Source of the DNA: Rhodophyticola sp. CCM32
Lineage (GTDB): Bacteria; Pseudomonadota; Alphaproteobacteria; Rhodobacterales; Rhodobacteraceae
Assembly (NCBI RefSeq): GCF_004751985.1
Contig: NZ_CP038492.1
Location: 2,170,001 to 2,234,000 of the forward strand
Direction: 5' to 3'
Length of the DNA stretch: 64,000 nt
Shown here: positions 33,276 to 43,158 of the stretch, piece after piece
How positions within the stretch are numbered: position 1 is the first letter of the stretch
Layout: every line of letters starts with the position of its first letter
Program-made: the position numbers and the translations under genes
Notes under the pieces: generated by a model
What the model was told of the DNA's origin: nothing
What the model saw: only the letters and a program-made list of their open reading frames with translations
Database searches by the model: none

Positions 33276-34409
33276 ATGTCCCTGTCACAGACATACCCGG
33301 CCCTGTCCGATCTGAAAGCCCGCGCCCGGCGGCGCATCCCGTATTTTGTGTGGGAATATCTGGACAGCGCGACGGGGGCCGAGACGATCACAGCGCGGAA
33401 TCGGGCCGCGCTTGATCAGGTGCTGTTCCGCAGTTCGATCCTGCATGGGGAGATGGTGCCGGATCTGTCCACCAGGTTTCTGGGACGCGCGTATCCGGTG
33501 CCTTTCGGGATCGCGCCTTTCGGGATGTCGGGGCTGATCTGGCCGGGGGCCGAGCGGCTTTTGGCAGGTCACGGGGCGGCGGCGGGCGTGCCCTATACCC
33601 TGTCCACCGTGGCGACCCAGACCCCGGATGCACTGGCCGGTGTGATCGGCGATCAGGGCTGGTTTCAGATGTATCCGCCGCGCGATATGGATATCCGCGC
33701 CGATATGCTGCGCCGGGCGCGGGAGGCCGGGTTTCACACGCTGGTTCTGACCGTGGATGTGCCCGCCGCCTCGCGGAGGGAGCGGCAGACCCGTGGCGGG
33801 CTGGTCCAGCCGCCGAAGCTGACGCCCCGTCTGGCCATGCAGGTGGCGCGCTGCCCGGTCTGGGCCGCGGGTATGCGGAAAACCGGCCTGCCGCGGATGC
33901 GGCTGATGGACAGCTATGCACCCGAGGCGCAGGGCACCCTGCCCTCCACCGCCCATGTGGGCTATCTGCTGCGCACCTCACCGGACTGGGCCTATCTGGC
34001 GGATTTGAGAGCCGCCTGGGACGGGTCGCTGATCGTGAAAGGGGTGCTTGATGCGGGCGACGCGGCGCGATTGGGCGATGAAGGGGTGGATGCGATCTGG
34101 GTGTCTAACCATGCGGGGCGCCAGTTTGACGGGGCACCGGCCAGCATCAGCGCCCTGCCCGCCATTCGCGCCGCGACGCATCTGCCGGTGATTTTCGACA
34201 GTGGCATTGAAGGCGGTCTTGATATCCTGCGCGCCCTGGCGCTTGGGGCGGATTTCGTGATGCTGGGGCGGGCCTGGCATTATGCGCTTGGCGCCCTTGG
34301 CCGCGCCGGGCCTGCCCATCTGCACGATATGCTGGCACAGGATATGGTGGCGAATATGGCGCAGATCGGGGCCGTTTCGCTTGCCGATCTGCCGGGGCGC
34401 GTCGTTTAA
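33276..34409 (+). CDS. FMN-dependent alpha-hydroxy-acid oxidase/dehydrogenase (LldD-like)
   Basis: The family oxidises L-lactate, glycolate or similar acids. The 377 residues are a TIM barrel: SDLKARARRRIPYFVWEYLDSATG at the N-terminus, PFGIAPFGMSGL, QMYPPRD and LTVDVPA for FMN, a conserved LIVKGVLDAGDA Lys, and VSNHAGRQFDG with the catalytic His and Arg. FDSGIEGGLDILRALALGADFVMLGR binds the phosphate. The substrate is not decided by sequence. The stop TAA (34407-34409) takes its TA from a MITE target site. Confidence 0.9.
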   Translation: MSLSQTYPALSDLKARARRRIPYFVWEYLDSATGAETITARNRAALDQVLFRSSILHGEMVPDLSTRFLGRAYPVPFGIAPFGMSGLIWPGAERLLAGHGAAAGVPYTLSTVATQTPDALAGVIGDQGWFQMYPPRDMDIRADMLRRAREAGFHTLVLTVDVPAASRRERQTRGGLVQPPKLTPRLAMQVARCPVWAAGMRKTGLPRMRLMDSYAPEAQGTLPSTAHVGYLLRTSPDWAYLADLRAAWDGSLIVKGVLDAGDAARLGDEGVDAIWVSNHAGRQFDGAPASISALPAIRAATHLPVIFDSGIEGGLDILRALALGADFVMLGRAWHYALGALGRAGPAHLHDMLAQDMVANMAQIGAVSLADLPGRVV

Positions 34410-34508
34410 AGCGGTTTGCGTTTTAGATGAGACAGCCCCATCGAAACCCGCGTTCGACCCGAAGGGGAGAGGCAGCGGTTTTCGATACAGATCAAACGCA
34501 AACCGCTA
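34407..34508. mobile_element. MITE family B, diverged copy behind the FMN oxidase gene
   Basis: TA at 34407-34408 and 34507-34508 flanks a 98-bp element. Left AAGCGGTTTGCGTTT is inverted at the right as AAACGCAAACCGC. The centre shows CGACCCGAAGGGGAGAGGCAGCGG, akin to the centres of the units at 50482 and 51861. The element starts within the oxidase stop codon, so the third base of TAA belongs to the element. Confidence 0.75.
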
Positions 34509-34599
34509 TCGCCGCTTTCCTTTCGCTGCGTCAGCCCTATTATGCCGCTCTGCAGCATGGGGCCTGATCCCGTGACTTATGACGTTAAAGGAATAACGC

Positions 34600-37500
34600 A
34601 TGACCAATTTCAGCAAGATCCTCATCGCCAATCGCGGCGAGATTGCCATTCGCGTGATGCGCGCGGCCAATGAGCTGGGCAAACGCACGGTCGCGGTCTA
34701 TGCGGAAGAGGACAAGCTGAGCCTGCACCGGTTCAAAGCTGATGAGGCCTATAAGATCGGCGAGGGGCTGGGCCCGGTGGCGGCCTATCTGTCGATCCCC
34801 GAAATCATCCGCGTGGCCAAAATGGCGGGCGCGGATGCGATTCATCCCGGCTATGGTCTGCTGTCGGAAAACCCGGATTTCGTCGATGCCTGCACGGCAG
34901 CCGGGATCGCCTTTATCGGCCCCAAGGCCGACACCATGCGCGCCCTTGGCGACAAGGCCAGCGCGCGGCGCGTGGCGATTGAGGCCGGGGTTCCGGTGAT
35001 CCCGGCAACCGAGGTTCTGGGCGAGGATATCAAGGCGATCCGCGCCGAGGCGGAAAAGGTGGGCTATCCGCTGATGCTGAAAGCCTCCTGGGGCGGCGGC
35101 GGGCGCGGCATGCGGCCGATCATGGGGCCCGATGAGCTGGAAGAGAAAGTGCGCGAGGGCCGCCGCGAGGCCGAAGCCGCCTTTGGCAATGGCGAGGGGT
35201 ATCTGGAAAAGATGATCCTGCGCGCGCGCCATGTGGAGGTGCAGATACTGGGCGATCAGCATGGCGATATCTATCACCTGTATGAGCGTGACTGTTCGGT
35301 CCAGCGGCGCAATCAGAAAGTGGTGGAACGGGCGCCCGCGCCTTATCTGAGCGATACCCAGCGCGAAGAGATCTGCCGGCTTGGCAAGAAGATCTGCGCG
35401 CATGTGAATTACGAATGCGCCGGAACGGTCGAATTCCTGATGGATATGGAGACCGGCGATTTCTATTTCATCGAGGTGAACCCGCGCGTGCAGGTGGAAC
35501 ACACGGTGACCGAGGAGGTGACCGGGATCGACATCGTGCGCGCCCAGATTCTGATTGCCGAGGGCAAGCATCTGGCCAAGGCAACAGGTGTGGCCAGCCA
35601 GTATGACGTGAAGCTGGACGGTCACGCGATCCAGTGCCGGGTCACAACCGAAGACCCGACCAATAACTTCATTCCCGATTATGGCCGGATCACCGCTTAT
35701 CGCGGGGCGACCGGCATGGGCATCCGCCTGGATGGCGGCACCGCCTATTCCGGCGCGGTGATCACACGCTATTACGACTCGCTGCTGGAAAAGGTCACCG
35801 CCTGGGCGCCCACGCCCGAAGCCGCGATTGCCCGGATGGACCGGGCCCTGCGCGAGTTTCGCATCCGCGGGGTGTCGACCAATATCGCGTTTGTCGAGAA
35901 CCTGCTGAAACATCCGACATTTCTGAACTACCAGTACACCACGAAATTCATCGACGAGACGCCGGAACTGTTCGATTTCGCCCCGCGCCGCGACCGGGCC
36001 ACGAAAATCCTGCGCTATATCGCCGATATCACCGTGAACGGGCACCCGGAAACCGAGGGCCGCCCCCTGCCCGCTGCCGATATCAAACTGCCCCGCGCGC
36101 CCGCGCAAAAGGCCGAGCCGACCCCCGGCACACGCAACCTGCTGGACGAAAAGGGCCCGCAGGCGGTGGCCGACTGGATGGCGGAACAGACCCATCTGCT
36201 GATCACCGACACCACCATGCGCGACGGGCATCAATCGCTTCTGGCGACGCGGATGCGCTCGATCGACATGATCCGCACAGCACCCGCCTATGCGGCGAAC
36301 CTGCCGGGGCTGTTCAGCGTCGAATGCTGGGGCGGGGCGACCTTTGATGTGGCCTATCGGTTCCTGCAGGAATGCCCCTGGCAGCGGCTGCGCGATATCC
36401 GCCGGTCGATGCCCAATATCATGACGCAAATGCTGCTCAGGGCATCAAACGGGGTGGGCTATACCAACTATCCCGACAATGTGGTGCAAAGCTTCGTGAC
36501 CCAGGCCGCCATATCCGGTGTCGATCTGTTCCGCGTGTTTGATTCACTCAACTGGGTCGAAAACATGCGCGTGGCGATGGATGCGGTGATCGCGGCGAAC
36601 AAGGTCTGCGAAGGCACGATCTGCTACACCGGCGACCTGCTGAACCCGGACCGGGCGAAATACGATCTGAAATACTATGTCGAGATGGGCAAGGCGCTGA
36701 AAGCGGCGGGCGCCCATGTGCTGGGCCTGAAGGACATGGCGGGTCTTCTGAAACCGGCCTCGGCGCGGATATTGATCAAGGCGCTGAAAGAGGAGGTCGG
36801 CCTGCCGATCCATTTCCATACCCATGACACGGCGGGCATCGCCTGCGCCACGATCCTTGCGGCCTCGGAGGCCGGAGTGGATGCGGTGGATTGCGCGATG
36901 GATGCGCTGAGCGGCAACACCAGCCAGGCCACGCTTGGCACCGTGGTGGAAGCCCTGAAACATACCGAGCGTGACACCGGGCTGGATATCGGATCCATCC
37001 GCGAAATCTCGGATTACTGGGAATATGTGCGCGCCCATTACGCCGCCTTCGAAACCGGTCAGCAGGCCCCGGCATCCGAGGTCTATCTGCATGAGATGCC
37101 CGGCGGCCAGTTCACCAATCTCAAGGCGCAGGCGCGTTCTCTGGGGCTGGAGGACCGCTGGCACGAGGTCGCGCAGACCTATGCGGATGTGAACCAGATG
37201 TTCGGCGATATCGTGAAGGTCACCCCGTCGTCGAAAGTTGTGGGTGATATGGCGCTGATGATGGTCAGCCAGGGTTTGACCAGGGATCAGGTCGAAGACC
37301 CGAAAACCGATGTCGCCTTCCCGGATTCGGTCATCGACATGATGCGCGGCAATCTGGGCCAGCCTGCGGGCGGGTTTCCGGCCGGGATACTGAAAAAGGT
37401 TCTGAAAGACGAAAAGCCGCTGACGGATCGCCCGGGCAAACATCTGGAACCGGTCGATCTTGAGTCCACGCGCGCCGAACTGGCAGATGAAACCGGCATG

Positions 37501-38037
37501 GAAATCGACAATGAAGACCTGAACGGCTATCTGATGTATCCCCGCGTCTTCACCGATTACATCACCCGTCACGCCGATTATGGCCCGGTCCGCACCCTGC
37601 CCACGCGCACGTTTTTCTATGGGATGGAACCCGGCGAAGAGGTCGAGGCCGCCATCGACCCGGGCGTCACCCTGGTGATCCGCATGCAGGCGGTGGGTGA
37701 GACCAATGAAGAAGGCGAGGCCAAGGTCTTTTTCGAGTTGAACGGCCAGCCCCGGACGATCCGCATTCCAAACCGCAAGGTCGCCGCAAGCACCGCAAAA
37801 CGCCCCAAGGCTGAAATGGGCAATGCAAACCATATCGGCGCGCCGATGCCCGGGGTTGTGGCCACGGTCGCGGTGCAACCCGGTGCAAAGGTGAAAGAGG
37901 GCGATCTGCTGCTGACCATCGAAGCCATGAAGATGGAAACCGGTATCCACGCAGATCGCGACGCGGTGGTGACGGCGGTCCATGTGGCGCCGGGCGGGCA
38001 GATTGATGCCAAGGATCTGCTGGTTGAGGTGGAATGA
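34600..38037 (+). CDS. pyc: Pyruvate carboxylase
   Basis: This enzyme adds CO2 to pyruvate to replenish oxaloacetate. The 1,145-residue single chain has a biotin carboxylase domain (1 to about 460; FSKILIANRGEIAIRVMRA, then ASWGGGGRGMR and EVNPRVQVEHTVTEE). A carboxyltransferase TIM barrel follows (about 530-810; LLITDTTMRDGHQSLLATRMR, LGLKDMAGLLKP, HFHTHDTAGI). The C-terminal biotinyl domain contains EAMKMETGI, with the biotinylated Lys at about 1111. AAAGGA precedes the ATG. The gene is monocistronic, with family-B MITE and the FMN oxidase upstream. Confidence 0.97.
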   Translation: MTNFSKILIANRGEIAIRVMRAANELGKRTVAVYAEEDKLSLHRFKADEAYKIGEGLGPVAAYLSIPEIIRVAKMAGADAIHPGYGLLSENPDFVDACTAAGIAFIGPKADTMRALGDKASARRVAIEAGVPVIPATEVLGEDIKAIRAEAEKVGYPLMLKASWGGGGRGMRPIMGPDELEEKVREGRREAEAAFGNGEGYLEKMILRARHVEVQILGDQHGDIYHLYERDCSVQRRNQKVVERAPAPYLSDTQREEICRLGKKICAHVNYECAGTVEFLMDMETGDFYFIEVNPRVQVEHTVTEEVTGIDIVRAQILIAEGKHLAKATGVASQYDVKLDGHAIQCRVTTEDPTNNFIPDYGRITAYRGATGMGIRLDGGTAYSGAVITRYYDSLLEKVTAWAPTPEAAIARMDRALREFRIRGVSTNIAFVENLLKHPTFLNYQYTTKFIDETPELFDFAPRRDRATKILRYIADITVNGHPETEGRPLPAADIKLPRAPAQKAEPTPGTRNLLDEKGPQAVADWMAEQTHLLITDTTMRDGHQSLLATRMRSIDMIRTAPAYAANLPGLFSVECWGGATFDVAYRFLQECPWQRLRDIRRSMPNIMTQMLLRASNGVGYTNYPDNVVQSFVTQAAISGVDLFRVFDSLNWVENMRVAMDAVIAANKVCEGTICYTGDLLNPDRAKYDLKYYVEMGKALKAAGAHVLGLKDMAGLLKPASARILIKALKEEVGLPIHFHTHDTAGIACATILAASEAGVDAVDCAMDALSGNTSQATLGTVVEALKHTERDTGLDIGSIREISDYWEYVRAHYAAFETGQQAPASEVYLHEMPGGQFTNLKAQARSLGLEDRWHEVAQTYADVNQMFGDIVKVTPSSKVVGDMALMMVSQGLTRDQVEDPKTDVAFPDSVIDMMRGNLGQPAGGFPAGILKKVLKDEKPLTDRPGKHLEPVDLESTRAELADETGMEIDNEDLNGYLMYPRVFTDYITRHADYGPVRTLPTRTFFYGMEPGEEVEAAIDPGVTLVIRMQAVGETNEEGEAKVFFELNGQPRTIRIPNRKVAASTAKRPKAEMGNANHIGAPMPGVVATVAVQPGAKVKEGDLLLTIEAMKMETGIHADRDAVVTAVHVAPGGQIDAKDLLVEVE

Positions 38038-38115
38038 TACACCGCAGACGCTCCGGCTTGCATCGCCGCTGATATACACACATTCTGCCCCCAGTTTCAG
38101 ACCGGGGAGCAACAG

Positions 38116-38229
38116 ATGACATCCAGCCTTCCCGCAACCATGTGCGGCGTGGTTCTGGTCGCCGCCCAGGTCGCCTTTGGCGAAAAGCGCCATATCGGCA
38201 AGATCGCCATTCCGGTGGCAGAGACCTGA
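38116..38229 (+). CDS. Possible 37-residue peptide
   Basis: ATG 38116 follows GGGGAG and opens MTSSLPATMCGVVLVAAQVAF, ending KIAIPVAET before TGA 38227-38229. It could be a small membrane peptide or a random frame; no homology is known to me. The rest of 38038-38331 shows nothing else but a CCCC-N-GGGG hairpin near 38090. Confidence 0.2.
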   Translation: MTSSLPATMCGVVLVAAQVAFGEKRHIGKIAIPVAET

Positions 38230-38331
38230 CCCGCCTCGGGAGGCCCCGGGCGCCATGGGATAAAAATCCGCACAAGTGGAAAAAAGCACTTGCGAGCACC
38301 GGCTGGTCAAAATAGATACCACCGGCACAGA

Positions 38332-38406
38332 GCGGGCGTAGCTCAGGGGTAGAGCATAACCTTGCCAAGGTTAGGGTCGTGAGTTCGAATCTCATCGCCC
38401 GCTCCA
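38332..38406 (+). tRNA. tRNA-Gly (anticodon GCC)
   Basis: Acceptor GCGGGCG (38332-38338) pairs with CGCCCGC (38396-38402), then T and encoded CCA. The anticodon stem TAACC/GGTTA surrounds TTGCCAA with GCC. D-arm (AGCTCAGGGGTAGAGC) and T-arm (GTGAGTTCGAATCTCAT) are standard. Confidence 0.97.
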
Positions 38407-38538
38407 ATTTCAAGACTGTCAATCCAACAGTCCGGCACGGGACCGCTCAGGCGGTCCTTTTGCTTTTTGGGGCGCGCGCCCTCATGCCCGGGGCGCAGCC
38501 CATGGCAACCTGCTTGCCCGGATCCGGTCGCGCGCGGA

Positions 38539-39387
38539 TCAGCGGGTCGTCGCAATGGTCTGTTGCGATGTCTTATGGGTCACATGCAGCCGCCGCAGGA
38601 AGGCAATGATGAAAACCCCCGTCAGGATCAGAACAATCGTCGGGGCAGGCGCACTGTCGATATAGAAGCTTGCATAGCTGCCGAACAGCATTGCGAAAAG
38701 ACAGACCGCAACCGAGACCAGCAACATCCGGTCAAAGCTGCGCACCATCAGGAAGGCAATCGCCCCCGGGGTGACCAGCAGGGCCACCGCCAGAATCAGG
38801 CCGGTGGCGGTCAGCGTGGAGACGATTGTCAGGGACAGCACCGACAGCAGCCCGTAATGCAGCAAACCAGTGCGCAAGCCGCTGGCACGGGCCTGCGCCG
38901 GATCGAATGCGTGCAGCAGCAGATCCTTCCATTTCATCACCAGAAACGCGCAGACACCAAGCGAGATCAGGCCCGAGGTCCACAGATCCTGAGACCCGAC
39001 ACCCAGCATATTGCCGAACAGGATATGGTCCAGATGCTGGTTCGTGGTGATCGAGGTATAGAGGATGATCCCGATCCCGAACATGCCCGAGAACACCACC
39101 CCCATCACCGTATCCTGTTTCACCCGGCTGTTATAAGACAGGTATCCGGTCAGCAGCGCACAGGTCATGCCGGCGCCGAACGCGCCCAGGATCAGGGGAA
39201 TACCGGTGATCCAGGCCAGCACCACACCGGGCAACACGGCGTGGCTGACCGCATCCCCCATCAGGGCCCAGCCTTTGAGCACCAGAAAACAGGACAACAA
39301 AGCGGTGGGCGGGGCAACAAGTATGGCAATCCAGAAGGCGTTCTGCATGAACACGAACTGAAACGGCTGCAGAAGCGTGTCGATCAC
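38539..39387 (-). CDS. sitD: Mn/Fe ABC transporter permease (SitD)
   Basis: This multi-pass permease belongs to the ABC-3 metal family. The 282 residues include the ATPase-contact loop LMGDAVSHAVLPGVVLAW and repeated helices to about residue 265. The start is GTG at 39387, which follows GGAGGT and overlaps the sitC stop (GTGA); no ATG suits. It is the last gene of sitABCD. A polar tail ends in the cytoplasm. Confidence 0.92.
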   Translation of the reverse strand: MIDTLLQPFQFVFMQNAFWIAILVAPPTALLSCFLVLKGWALMGDAVSHAVLPGVVLAWITGIPLILGAFGAGMTCALLTGYLSYNSRVKQDTVMGVVFSGMFGIGIILYTSITTNQHLDHILFGNMLGVGSQDLWTSGLISLGVCAFLVMKWKDLLLHAFDPAQARASGLRTGLLHYGLLSVLSLTIVSTLTATGLILAVALLVTPGAIAFLMVRSFDRMLLVSVAVCLFAMLFGSYASFYIDSAPAPTIVLILTGVFIIAFLRRLHVTHKTSQQTIATTR

Positions 39388-40283
39388 GGGCGGACCTCCT
39401 CTTGTGTCGCGGCCAGACCAGCGCCGCGCTTTTCCGCCAGCGCCTGAGAGGCCTTGCGGCGGGCGGCCAGCATCCCGTGCTTCGGCGCGAAGACAAATGC
39501 CGTCAGGAACAGAAGCGTCTGAAAGGTCACGATCACCCCGCCCGTCGCCCCGTCCAGGAAATAGCTGGCATAGGCGCCGACAAAACTGGTCACGGTTCCG
39601 ATCAGAACCGAGACGATGATCAGGCGCGGAAAGCGGTCGCACAGCAGATAGGCCGTGGCCCCCGGTGTCACCACCATCGCAATCACCAGAAACGCGCCCA
39701 CGGTGATCATCGCCGCCACGATGGCCGCGGACAGCAATCCGAAGAACACTGCTTTCAGAAGCTCCGGATAGAGGCCGATAGTACGGGCGTGGTTTTCATC
39801 GAAAAAGACAACCATCAGATCCTTCCATTTGGCCAGCAGCACCACCAGCGACACAAAACCGATGATCGCCAGTTGCATGGTGTCTTCCGGCGTGATCGCC
39901 AGAATATTGCCCAGAATGATCGTCTGGATGTTGACTGCCATCGGCGACAGCGAGATCAGAAACAGGCCCAGCCCGAAGAAAGACGTGAAAATGATGCCGA
40001 TGATGACGTCGATTTTAAGCCCTGATCGCCCGGACAGAAACAGCATTGAGCCCGCCGCCAGCCCGCCCGCGATGAACGCGCCAAGCGCAAAGGGCAGGCC
40101 CAGTATATAGGCGGCGGCCACCCCGGGGACGACCGAATGGGACAGGGCATCGCCGATCAGCGACCAGCCCTTGAGCATCAGATAGCAGGACAGAAACGCA
40201 CAGACCCCGCCAACCAGCGACGAAACCCACATCGCATTGAACATGTAGCTATAGCCGAAGGGCTCCAGAAGCGTGCCGATCAT
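39384..40283 (-). CDS. sitC: Mn/Fe ABC transporter permease (SitC)
   Basis: The 299-residue ABC-3 permease has the EAA-like loop [21 protein letters not shown] and at least eight hydrophobic helices. It overlaps sitB by four bases and sitD by four, so all are translationally coupled. With SitD it forms the heterodimeric channel. Confidence 0.93.
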   Translation of the reverse strand: MIGTLLEPFGYSYMFNAMWVSSLVGGVCAFLSCYLMLKGWSLIGDALSHSVVPGVAAAYILGLPFALGAFIAGGLAAGSMLFLSGRSGLKIDVIIGIIFTSFFGLGLFLISLSPMAVNIQTIILGNILAITPEDTMQLAIIGFVSLVVLLAKWKDLMVVFFDENHARTIGLYPELLKAVFFGLLSAAIVAAMITVGAFLVIAMVVTPGATAYLLCDRFPRLIIVSVLIGTVTSFVGAYASYFLDGATGGVIVTFQTLLFLTAFVFAPKHGMLAARRKASQALAEKRGAGLAATQEEVRP

Positions 40284-41179
40284 GTCTTGCCTTTCGGCTC
40301 AGACCGCTCGCTGTAATCCACGAAGGGCCGTTCATCATCGGTGATGATGCGAACCACGCGCGGGTCGTCATCCTCGTGCAGTTCATCCCCACCCAATGTG
40401 AAGTGGCGCAACACGCCGCCAAAGGCCTTTTCCAGATTGTCACGCGTAAAGGTTGTCTCTGTCGGTCCGTAGGCCAGCACGGTTCCCTTGACCAGAACGG
40501 TGCGGTCGCAAAATTCCGGAACCGAGCCAAGGTTATGGGTTGAGACCAGCATGACGCGGCCTTCATCCTTCAACTCCCGCAGGAGCGCGACAATCTGTTC
40601 TTCGGTCTTCACATCCACGCCGGTGAAAGGTTCATCCAGCAGGATCACCTGCCCGTCCTGCGCCAGCGAGCGGGCCAGAAACACGCGTTTGCGCTGCCCG
40701 CCGGACAGTTCGCCAATCTGGCGGTGGCGGAAATCCTGCATGTTGACGCGGCGCAGCGCCTCTTCAACAGCGTCATGATCCGCGCGGCGGGGGCGCCGTA
40801 AAAATCCCATATGGCCATAGCGGCCCATCATCACCACATCCTCGACCAGCACCGGGAAGGCCCAATCGACCTCTTCGGACTGGGGAACATAGGCGACAAG
40901 ATTTGCGGCCAGCGCCTCTTTCACGGTCTTGCCCAGCAGCCGGATGTCCCCGCGCGCGGCAGGCACGAACCCCATGATCGCCTTGAACAAGGTTGATTTG
41001 CCCGCGCCATTCACACCGACCAGGGCGGTGATGGTGCCCCGTGGTATCTCAAAACTGGCGTCATGCAGGGCTGTGTGACCATTACGGTAGGTCACCGTAA
41101 CCTCCCGGGCAAGGATACCGCCTGACGGCCCATTGGTATCAATGCTGTGCAATGGCTCGGGGGATTGGTCAAGCATCAT
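40280..41179 (-). CDS. sitB: Mn/Fe ABC transporter ATP-binding protein (SitB)
   Basis: The 299-residue ATPase shows Walker [16 protein letters not shown]-loop [11 protein letters not shown], signature [15 protein letters not shown], Walker [13 protein letters not shown] and the switch His in STHNLG. A C-terminal extension of about 55 residues is unlike bare ABC ATPases but usual for SitB. The 105-base gap to sitA contains a strong hairpin. Confidence 0.94.
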   Translation of the reverse strand: MMLDQSPEPLHSIDTNGPSGGILAREVTVTYRNGHTALHDASFEIPRGTITALVGVNGAGKSTLFKAIMGFVPAARGDIRLLGKTVKEALAANLVAYVPQSEEVDWAFPVLVEDVVMMGRYGHMGFLRRPRRADHDAVEEALRRVNMQDFRHRQIGELSGGQRKRVFLARSLAQDGQVILLDEPFTGVDVKTEEQIVALLRELKDEGRVMLVSTHNLGSVPEFCDRTVLVKGTVLAYGPTETTFTRDNLEKAFGGVLRHFTLGGDELHEDDDPRVVRIITDDERPFVDYSERSEPKGKT

Positions 41180-41231
41180 GACATCCTTGCTGTTTCGGGG
41201 TCTTTGATATCAACGATAAATCATAAACCAA

Positions 41232-41257
41232 CCGCCGTGAACCAGGGCTCACGGCGG
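41232..41257 (-). terminator. Hairpin between sitA and sitB
   Basis: CCGCCGTGA-N8-TCACGGCGG is a perfect 9-bp stem between sitA and sitB, followed (toward sitB) by a loosely T-rich stretch. It could give partial termination or protect the sitA message, so that binding protein exceeds ATPase. No other feature lies in 41180-41284. Confidence 0.6.
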
Positions 41258-41284
41258 CAACACTTGTTAATTGGTCTGTGCGTC

Positions 41285-42199
41285 TCAGTTCATATTCTCG
41301 GTCAGACCATCGGCCACGGTCTGGGCAGTGACACGCAACAAATCAAGATAGGTCGGAACCGGGCCATCCGCCGTGCTGAGACTGTCCACATAAAGAACAC
41401 CGCCATAGGCTGCCCCGGTTTCACGGGCGACCTGCTCGGCCGGCGATGTGTTGACGGTGCTTTCACAGAACACAACCGGAATGTCATGTTCGTTCACCGC
41501 ATCAACCACACTGCGCACCTGCTGCGGCGTGCCAACCTGATCGGCATTCATCGGCCACAGATACAGTTCACGCATGCCGAAATCACGGGCAAGATAGCTG
41601 AACGCCCCTTCGCAGGTGACCAGCCAGCGCAGATCTTCGGGAATCTCTTCAACCGAAGCCCGAAGCGGCCCGATCGTATCGCGGATCTGCTGCTTATACG
41701 CCTCGGCATTGGCCATATAGGTGTCGGCATTGTCCGGGTCATGTTCGGCAAAGGCGGCGGCGATATTGTCGACATAGATCAACGCATTGTCCAAACCCAT
41801 CCAGGCATGGGGGTTGGGCAGCCCTTCATAGGAACCAGACGCGATGGAAATCGGTACAATCCCGTCAGTCAGCGTCACCGAGGGCAGATCGCCAAGATTG
41901 TCCAGGAACTGTTCGAACCACAGTTCAAGATTCATCCCGTTCCACAGGATAAGATCGGCATCGCTGGCGGCGACAATGTCCTGTGGTGTGGGCTCATACC
42001 CGTGGATTTCCGCGCCGGGCTGCGTGATCGAAACAACCTCTGCCGCATCACCGGCCACATTCTGCGCCATATCGGCCAGAACCGTGAAGGTTGTTACGAC
42101 GACAAAATCATCGTCTTCGGCAAGGGCAGAAGAGGCGAGTACCGAAGCAGATGCCAGCGTCGCGGCCAGTACGGCGGATCGCGGTGAGAATCGTATCAT
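41285..42199 (-). CDS. sitA: Mn/Fe-binding periplasmic protein (SitA)
   Basis: A cleavable signal peptide ends SSALA-EDDD. The 304-residue protein is a cluster A-I metal-binding protein with ligands in GAEIHGYEPTP (His), NPHAWMG (His), FCESTVN (Glu) and LYVDSLS (Asp). H-H-E-D ligand sets are typical of Mn/Fe binding. It leads the sit operon and lies divergent from mur with a palindromic box between. Confidence 0.94.
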   Translation of the reverse strand: MIRFSPRSAVLAATLASASVLASSALAEDDDFVVVTTFTVLADMAQNVAGDAAEVVSITQPGAEIHGYEPTPQDIVAASDADLILWNGMNLELWFEQFLDNLGDLPSVTLTDGIVPISIASGSYEGLPNPHAWMGLDNALIYVDNIAAAFAEHDPDNADTYMANAEAYKQQIRDTIGPLRASVEEIPEDLRWLVTCEGAFSYLARDFGMRELYLWPMNADQVGTPQQVRSVVDAVNEHDIPVVFCESTVNTSPAEQVARETGAAYGGVLYVDSLSTADGPVPTYLDLLRVTAQTVADGLTENMN

Positions 42200-42264
42200 T
42201 TTTAAACTCCTAATCAGTTAAGACCGGCATACTGTGAATGCGAAGCAGTCGCAAGAGTCAAGCC

Positions 42265-42285
42265 AAATGAGAATGATACTCATTT
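42265..42285. promoter_or_regulatory. Mur/Fur box between sitA and mur
   Basis: AAATGAG-N7-CTCATTT is a perfect 7-7-7 palindrome with AATGATA in the middle, close to a Fur box. It lies about 66 bases upstream of sitA and 38 upstream of the mur ATG used here, so Mur with Mn should repress both genes. Confidence 0.8.
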
Positions 42286-42322
42286 TCTTGCTTGCCCGGT
42301 GATGACAGGCTATTCATATCTC

Positions 42323-42757
42323 ATGGAGCATTCTGAACCCCCGGCAGAGAAAAACACCGAATATGCCCGGCTTCTGCGTGAAGCCGGGTTGCGGGTGACA
42401 CAGCAAAGGACTGTGATCATCGCCATTCTTGCAACGGCAGATGATCACCCGAATGCAGATGATGTGTTTGTAAAGGCCCGGCTGCTGGATGACACGGTTT
42501 CGGTCGCCACCGTTTACCGGACGATGGCCACCCTTGAAGCGGCTGGGGTCATCCGCAAGCTGACTTTCGAGGACGCGCCCGCCCGCTATGAAATGACGCC
42601 GCATAACGACCATGATCATCTGGTGGATATCGACACCGGTGAACTGATCGAGATACCGGCCCATGAAATTGCCCGGCTGCGCGACAAGGCGGCGGCAGAG
42701 CTGGGATATGAAATCATCAGCCAGCACACCATCCTGCGCGGGCGGCGAAAATCTTGA
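42323..42757 (+). CDS. mur: Manganese uptake regulator Mur (Fur family)
   Basis: The 144-residue winged helix includes LREAGLRVTQQRTVIIAILA and VSVATVYRTMATLEAAGVI. The metal region is HNDHDHLVDIDTGELIEI. The C-x2-C that would bind structural zinc in Fur (HLxCxxCG) is replaced by LVDIDTGE, as in alphaproteobacterial Mur. Its place next to sitABCD supports the Mn role. The start is uncertain: 42299 (GTG), 42302 or 42323. A family-A MITE is inserted 12 bases past the stop. Confidence 0.88.
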   Translation: MEHSEPPAEKNTEYARLLREAGLRVTQQRTVIIAILATADDHPNADDVFVKARLLDDTVSVATVYRTMATLEAAGVIRKLTFEDAPARYEMTPHNDHDHLVDIDTGELIEIPAHEIARLRDKAAAELGYEIISQHTILRGRRKS

Positions 42758-42768
42758 AGCCCCCTGCC

Positions 42769-42872
42769 TAAGGCACCCTGCCTTAAACTTGAATCACAAA
42801 TACCCTGCCACGCTTCGCGGGTCCGGGACATTTGTGATAAGCGATGTCTCAGGTGTAAGGCAGCATGCTGTA
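42769..42872 (+). mobile_element. MITE family A, copy 2 (behind mur)
   Basis: This is a 100-bp element (42771-42870) between TA repeats at 42769-42770 and 42871-42872. It differs from copies 1 and 3 by a few bases (AGGCACCC, GCGGGTCCGGG, TGATAAGCG, GTGTAAGG). Target CTAA (CCTA before, AA after). The TIRs AGGCACCCTGCCTTAAACTTG and AGCATGCTGCC-type are intact. Confidence 0.9.
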
Positions 42873-42903
42873 AAAGCCGGTAGCGCCCGCATCCCGAGAC
42901 GGG

Positions 42904-43158
42904 TCAGGTCTTTCGGGAGGTCACCCGTTCGGTGAATGACAGCACCAGAAACGTCAGAACAACCCAGATTTGCAGGCTGAAAGGCGCGTAAGGCGTACCG
43001 CGCAGCCATAGGCGCACAAGGTCTCCCCCCGGCGGCAGGGCGCGCAGACCAAAAAGACCGGGGCGCGACCACAAGTCAAACGGCCAGAAACGGGACAGGT
43101 AGAGCAGCGCCACACCGACAATGACAGCCACCGCAATCCGCAGGAGACGTGCAATCAT
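42904..43158 (-). CDS. Rieske operon gene 7: small membrane protein
   Basis: The 84 residues have two predicted helices (RIAVAVIVGVALLYLSRFW and LQIWVVLTFLVLSFTE). The ATG overlaps the gene upstream by four bases. Its function is unknown, and it is the last gene of the seven-gene unit. Confidence 0.7.
   Translation of the reverse strand: MIARLLRIAVAVIVGVALLYLSRFWPFDLWSRPGLFGLRALPPGGDLVRLWLRGTPYAPFSLQIWVVLTFLVLSFTERVTSRKT

Noticed and set aside
34585..38328. Two long minus-strand frames (614 and 594 codons)
   Set aside because: Antisense of pyruvate carboxylase, whose domains are complete on the plus strand.
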